From the NCBI GenBank assembly GCA_905234305.1, contig CAJOHT010000026.1, positions 1 through 9,027 on the forward strand: 9,027 nt of DNA. The letters are read 5' to 3'. Position 1 is the stretch's first letter; every line of letters starts with the position of its first letter. Under the pieces are notes generated by a model. The model worked only from the letters and a program-made list of their open reading frames with translations. It was not told the origin of the DNA and did no database searches. A program made the position numbers and the translations under genes. This document shows positions 7,040 to 9,027 of this stretch, piece by piece. The stretch comes from an uncultured Ruminococcus sp. Lineage in GTDB: Bacteria > Bacillota > Clostridia > Oscillospirales > Acutalibacteraceae.

Positions 7040-7875
7040 CGTTTTTTCAACTCCTCGCCCGCGAGAACACACAGATTTTCGATATCCTTTTTATCGAATT
7101 CGCTGCCGTTCCAATGATACTGAGCCGCGGCGGCCTGCCATACGAGCATAGACATTCCGCTCTCGGCATTACTTCCGTTTTTGCGCGCGGTTTTAATAAG
7201 CAGGGTATCGAGCGGATTATAAACGGCGTCATAAACATTCGCGCAGTTTTTAAGCTGAGCTTCGCTTACGGGCATCAAATCCGTATTCGGCGACATACCT
7301 ACTGGAGTCGCGTTTACGAGCGTATCGATATCTCCCGTAAGCTCGTCTACAATACAAAACCCTACCTTCGGATTATCTATATTATCCTTTATCTCGGAAA
7401 TCAGCTTCTTGACCTTTTCTATACTTTTCTCCCTTACCGCGAATTCAAGCTCTGCGCCCCTGAAAAGCGCCTCGTACGCCATAGTCCTCGCGACTCCGCC
7501 GCAGCCTAAAATAACTACGCGTCCGTCTAAGGGAATCCCCGCGTAATCCGCCGCCTTAATAAACCCGTCGGGGTCGGTAGTAAAGCCCTTTGACTTTCCG
7601 CCTGAATTCAATACGGTATTAACGCTTCCATACATACGCGCTTTATCGTCAAGAGCGTTAAGATAAGGAATAATCGCCTGTTTATGGGGAATTGTTATAT
7701 TGTAGCCGTCGAGCTTTTTTAAGGTATTCCCGTACTCCGTCCCAAGGTTTTCGGGAGAAATATCCAAAACTCCGTACTCGGCGTCTATGCCCGCCAGCTC
7801 AAACAGCTTAGAATGGATAAACGGCGACATAGTATGGGCTATAGGATGCCCTATTACGGCGTATTTTTTCTTCAT
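7036..7875 (-). CDS. aroE: Shikimate dehydrogenase
   Basis: Reduces 3-dehydroshikimate to shikimate, normally with NADPH. At 279 residues it has the typical size. The substrate-binding loop GHPIAHTMSPFIH at 9-21 has Thr15 where E. coli has Ser. The catalytic lysine is Lys65 in ITIPHKQAI, and SVNTV lies at 84-88. Asp101, the other catalytic residue, is in GFTTDPDGF, with Thr replacing the more usual Asn of GxNTD. The cofactor glycine motif is GCGGVAR at 124-130, followed by NATPVGM at 188-194, DAVYNP at 216-221 and Gln247 in MLVWQAAAA. The ATG has AGAGGTG 5 bases upstream. It is the first gene of the cluster and is transcribed divergently from acpP. Arg148 after the second cofactor strand is compatible with NADP, but cofactor choice is not certain. 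Confidence 0.96.
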   Translation of the reverse strand: MKKKYAVIGHPIAHTMSPFIHSKLFELAGIDAEYGVLDISPENLGTEYGNTLKKLDGYNITIPHKQAIIPYLNALDDKARMYGSVNTVLNSGGKSKGFTTDPDGFIKAADYAGIPLDGRVVILGCGGVARTMAYEALFRGAELEFAVREKSIEKVKKLISEIKDNIDNPKVGFCIVDELTGDIDTLVNATPVGMSPNTDLMPVSEAQLKNCANVYDAVYNPLDTLLIKTARKNGSNAESGMSMLVWQAAAAQYHWNGSEFDKKDIENLCVLAGEELKKR

Positions 7876-7881
7876 AACAAC

Positions 7882-7897
7882 ACCTCTGTAAAGTGCA
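7882..7897 (-). promoter_or_regulatory. Imperfect copy of the 16-bp palindrome in the aroE leader
   Basis: Read on the minus strand, TGCACTTTACAGAGGT matches AGCACTTTAAAGTGCT (6513-6528) at 12 of 16 positions, including the unbroken 8-mer GCACTTTA. Its right half overlaps the aroE ribosome binding site, so part of that similarity may be imposed by the ribosome binding site. A protein bound here could block transcription or translation initiation of aroE-aroK. This is inference from shared sequence only. Confidence 0.35.
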
Positions 7898-7939
7898 ATA
7901 GTAATAAAATTGTAAAATTTTTGAAATAATTATTGACAA
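7898..7939 (-). promoter_or_regulatory. Probable promoter region of the aroE-first transcript
   Basis: Two weak candidates lie in this AT-rich stretch on the minus strand. One is TTGTCA (7934-7939) with TACAAT (7909-7914), 5/6 matches each but a long 19-bp spacer. The other is TTTCAA (7921-7926) with TACTAT (7898-7903), 3/6 and 4/6 matches with a 17-bp spacer. A promoter is expected because aroE heads the cluster and faces away from acpP. The exact one cannot be chosen from sequence. Confidence 0.4.
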
Positions 7940-7961
7940 AACATAAAAATACTAATAAGAT
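7933..7961 (+). promoter_or_regulatory. Promoter of acpP
   Basis: A perfect TTGACA (7933-7938) is followed after 17 bp by TAAGAT (7956-7961, 4/6 to consensus) in an AT-rich setting, as expected for a strongly expressed gene. The start point would be near 7968, giving a leader of about 90 bases. Its -35 box overlaps the TTGTCA candidate box of the divergent aroE promoter. No FapR- or FabT-type operator was recognised. Confidence 0.68.
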
Positions 7962-7969
7962 AGTTTACA

Positions 7970-8006
7970 TAACAACAAATATACGGTTGTTAAACCATTG
8001 TAACAA
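7970..8006 (+). repeat. Three TAACAA half-sites at the 5' end of the acpP leader
   Basis: TAACAAC (7970-7976) and its inverse GTTGTTA (7986-7992) form a perfect 7-bp inverted repeat with a 9-base loop, immediately after the predicted start point. A third copy, TAACAA (8001-8006), is again complementary to the central one. In RNA the central element could pair with either flank but not both. This could be an operator array, a 5'-end stabilising hairpin, or chance in AT-rich DNA. Confidence 0.4.
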
Positions 8007-8059
8007 AAAAACACCGCATTGTCTATATCGGCGTTTTAAAAAAATTAGGAGGACTTAAA

Positions 8060-8287
8060 ATGGTATTAGAAAAAGTAAAAGCTATCTTAGCTGAGCAGTT
8101 CGATGTTGAAGAGGATAAAATTACTGAGACAACTGACCTTCAGGACGATTTAGGTGCTGACTCTCTCGACGTTGTAGACCTTCTTATGTCTATCGAGGAT
8201 GAGTTTGAGATCGAAGTTCCCGACGATGAAATTGAGAACATTAAAACAGTAGGCGCTCTCGTTAACTACATCGAAGCTAACTCATAA
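8060..8287 (+). CDS. acpP: Acyl carrier protein
   Basis: Carries growing acyl chains as thioesters on 4'-phosphopantetheine during type II fatty acid synthesis in the cytoplasm. The 75-residue, very acidic protein is of normal length. It has the hallmark LGADSLDVVDLLMSIEDEF, with Ser35 in DSL as the phosphopantetheine attachment site and acidic helix II after it. The ribosome binding site AGGAGGA (8047-8053) is 6 bases before ATG, and the stop is a tandem TAATAA. Codons such as GCT, GTT and GAA are used more than in the GCG/CCC-rich aromatic genes, fitting high expression. It has its own promoter and terminator, without the plsX, fab or rnc neighbours common in Firmicutes. The strong promoter and classical motif favour the housekeeping ACP over a polyketide or specialised carrier protein. 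Confidence 0.96.
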   Translation: MVLEKVKAILAEQFDVEEDKITETTDLQDDLGADSLDVVDLLMSIEDEFEIEVPDDEIENIKTVGALVNYIEANS

Positions 8288-8300
8288 TAAAAAATAATTT

Positions 8301-8330
8301 GCCTGCTCGCTGAGCAGGCTTTTATTTTTA
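8301..8330 (+). terminator. Intrinsic terminator of acpP
   Basis: Perfect 8-bp GC-rich stem (GCCTGCTC at 8301-8308, GAGCAGGC at 8312-8319) with a 3-base loop, followed by TTTTATTTTTA. It begins 13 bases after the acpP stop codon and makes acpP a single-gene transcript. Confidence 0.93.
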
Positions 8331-8362
8331 CTTGAGAATGTCCATTATCAGTTTTGTACGCT

Positions 8363-8390
8363 TGACGTAACCTGGCAAAAAATGTATAAT
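8363..8390 (+). promoter_or_regulatory. Promoter of proS
   Basis: TTGACG (8363-8368, 5/6) and a perfect TATAAT (8385-8390) are separated by 16 bp. The start point would be near 8397, leaving a leader of only about 30 bases. That is far too short for a T-box, which controls proS in many Firmicutes. Confidence 0.75.
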
Positions 8391-8427
8391 AGGAATGTTA
8401 TGAAAAAAGTGTTATACGGAGGAAAGT

Positions 8428-9027
8428 ATGGCTAATAATAAAAAATTGGTCGAGGCTATCACGAGCCGCGACGAGGATTTCGCAAAATGGTATACCGATA
8501 TCGTAAAAAAAGCCGAGCTTATTGACTACTCGAGCGTTAAGGGCTGTATGGTATTCCGCCCTTACGGCTACGCTATCTGGGAGAATATTCAGAAGGATAT
8601 GGACAGGCGTTTTAAGGAAACAGGCGTCGAGAACGTATATATGCCGATGTTTATCCCCGAAAGCCTTCTCCAGAAGGAAAAGGACCACGTCGAGGGATTC
8701 GCTCCCGAATGCGCGTGGGTAACGATAGGCGGTCAGGAGAAACTGACGGAGCGTCTTTGCGTCCGTCCGACCTCGGAAACGTTATTCTGCGAGCATTATA
8801 AAAAGGTTATCGAAACCTACCGCGACCTTCCTAAGCTCTATAACCAGTGGTGTTCGGTAGTAAGATGGGAAAAAACCACAAGACCGTTCCTCAGAAACTC
8901 CGAGTTTTTATGGCAGGAAGGCCATACAATGCACGAAACCGCCGAGGAAGCTAAAGAGGAGACCCTTCGTATGCTCAAGGTTTACGAGGACTTCTACAGA
9001 GAAACTCTCGCTATCCCCGCAGTAGTC
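8428..9027 (+). CDS. proS: Prolyl-tRNA synthetase, eukaryote/archaeal type, N-terminal 200 residues
   Basis: Class II aminoacyl-tRNA synthetase that charges tRNA-Pro with proline. The window holds exactly 200 codons before the right edge; the family is about 480 residues long, so the rest of the catalytic core, the anticodon-binding domain and any zinc-binding tail lie outside. [16 protein letters not shown] (37-52) and [24 protein letters not shown] (71-94) cover the motif 1 region. RPTSE is at 113-117. Motif 2 begins with [13 protein letters not shown] (145-157) and continues with [11 protein letters not shown] (159-169). This wording and the short N-terminus are those of the eukaryote/archaeal-type enzyme. 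The bacterial type begins differently and carries an editing insertion between motifs 2 and 3. The start is fixed by GGAGG (8418-8422), 5 bases before ATG. The gene is intact as far as seen. Confidence 0.96.
   Translation, partial: MANNKKLVEAITSRDEDFAKWYTDIVKKAELIDYSSVKGCMVFRPYGYAIWENIQKDMDRRFKETGVENVYMPMFIPESLLQKEKDHVEGFAPECAWVTIGGQEKLTERLCVRPTSETLFCEHYKKVIETYRDLPKLYNQWCSVVRWEKTTRPFLRNSEFLWQEGHTMHETAEEAKEETLRMLKVYEDFYRETLAIPAVV

Noticed and set aside
7036..7072. Aligning the aroK start at position 7072
   Set aside because: The extra 11 residues (MCSRGRGVEKT) are encoded inside aroE in another frame and precede the first strand of the kinase fold. ATG 7039 with the ATGA overlap is the natural start.
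6524..7117. A 197-codon open frame on the plus strand opposite aroK and the end of aroE
   Set aside because: It lies entirely antisense to well-supported genes, has no recognisable motif and no convincing ribosome binding site, and arises from the codon bias of the minus-strand genes. The same applies to the other plus-strand frames across 1128-7509.
8011..8040. Possible attenuator hairpin just before the acpP ribosome binding site
   Set aside because: Only a 3-bp CGC/GCG core with a bulged A/T extension can be drawn. There is no stable stem, and the A-run after it has the wrong sense for a terminator.
7876..8059. T-box, trp-type attenuator or other riboswitch ahead of aroE
   Set aside because: The aroE leader after any plausible promoter is only about 15-35 bases, with no specifier-loop architecture and no terminator hairpin.
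8400..8435. Tiny upstream frame (ATG, 11 codons, stop) overlapping the proS start
   Set aside because: Its AGGA would lie at or before the predicted start point near 8397 and so would not be in the transcript. The peptide carries no run of prolines that would suggest attenuation.
8398..8688. A 96-codon minus-strand open frame opposite the start of proS
   Set aside because: It is antisense to a clear prolyl-tRNA synthetase frame with motif 2 intact, and its sequence has no family features.

Overview
The window reads as chromosomal DNA from a low-to-mid GC Clostridia-type Firmicute, most likely an Oscillospiraceae/Lachnospiraceae-like gut anaerobe. This rests on strong AGGAGG-type ribosome binding sites, TTGACA/TATAAT promoters, Firmicute-style hairpin-plus-T-run terminators, a eukaryote/archaeal-type prolyl-tRNA synthetase, and an alpha-glucosidase whose key residues number exactly as I recall for the Blautia (Ruminococcus) obeum enzyme. 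The lineage is inferred from gene content; no rRNA is present. No mobile element, CRISPR array, tRNA or phage gene was seen.

Layout. Positions 1-1883 (minus) hold a GH31 alpha-glucosidase that runs off the left edge, with its own promoter. Positions 1993-7875 (minus) hold a compact aromatic amino acid cluster, read in the order aroE, aroK, tyrA, aroB, aroA, aroC, chorismate mutase, and closed by a terminator at 1952-1984. A 184-bp divergent intergenic region (7876-8059) separates it from acpP (8060-8287, plus), a single-gene unit with its own promoter and terminator. proS (8428 to the right edge, plus) follows with its own promoter. No gene-free stretch exceeds 300 bases.

How the genes work together. 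AroB, AroE, AroK, AroA and AroC catalyse steps 2, 4, 5, 6 and 7 of the shikimate pathway and make chorismate. Chorismate mutase converts chorismate to prephenate and TyrA takes prephenate toward tyrosine. DAHP synthase (step 1), dehydroquinate dehydratase (step 3) and prephenate dehydratase are not in the window. Most junctions overlap (ATGA, TGATG or a 20-bp overlap), suggesting translational coupling. The exception is the 61-bp aroK-tyrA gap.

Most interesting signal. The aroK-tyrA gap holds a near-consensus promoter (TTGACA, 17 bp, TAAAAT) whose spacer is filled by a perfect 16-bp palindrome, AGCACTTTAAAGTGCT. An imperfect copy (12 of 16 positions, with the 8-mer GCACTTTA intact) lies in the aroE leader over its ribosome binding site. 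This suggests that one unidentified repressor may control both halves of the cluster. Apart from this candidate regulon, the window looks like ordinary core metabolism, and I see no clear evidence of a wholly new system.
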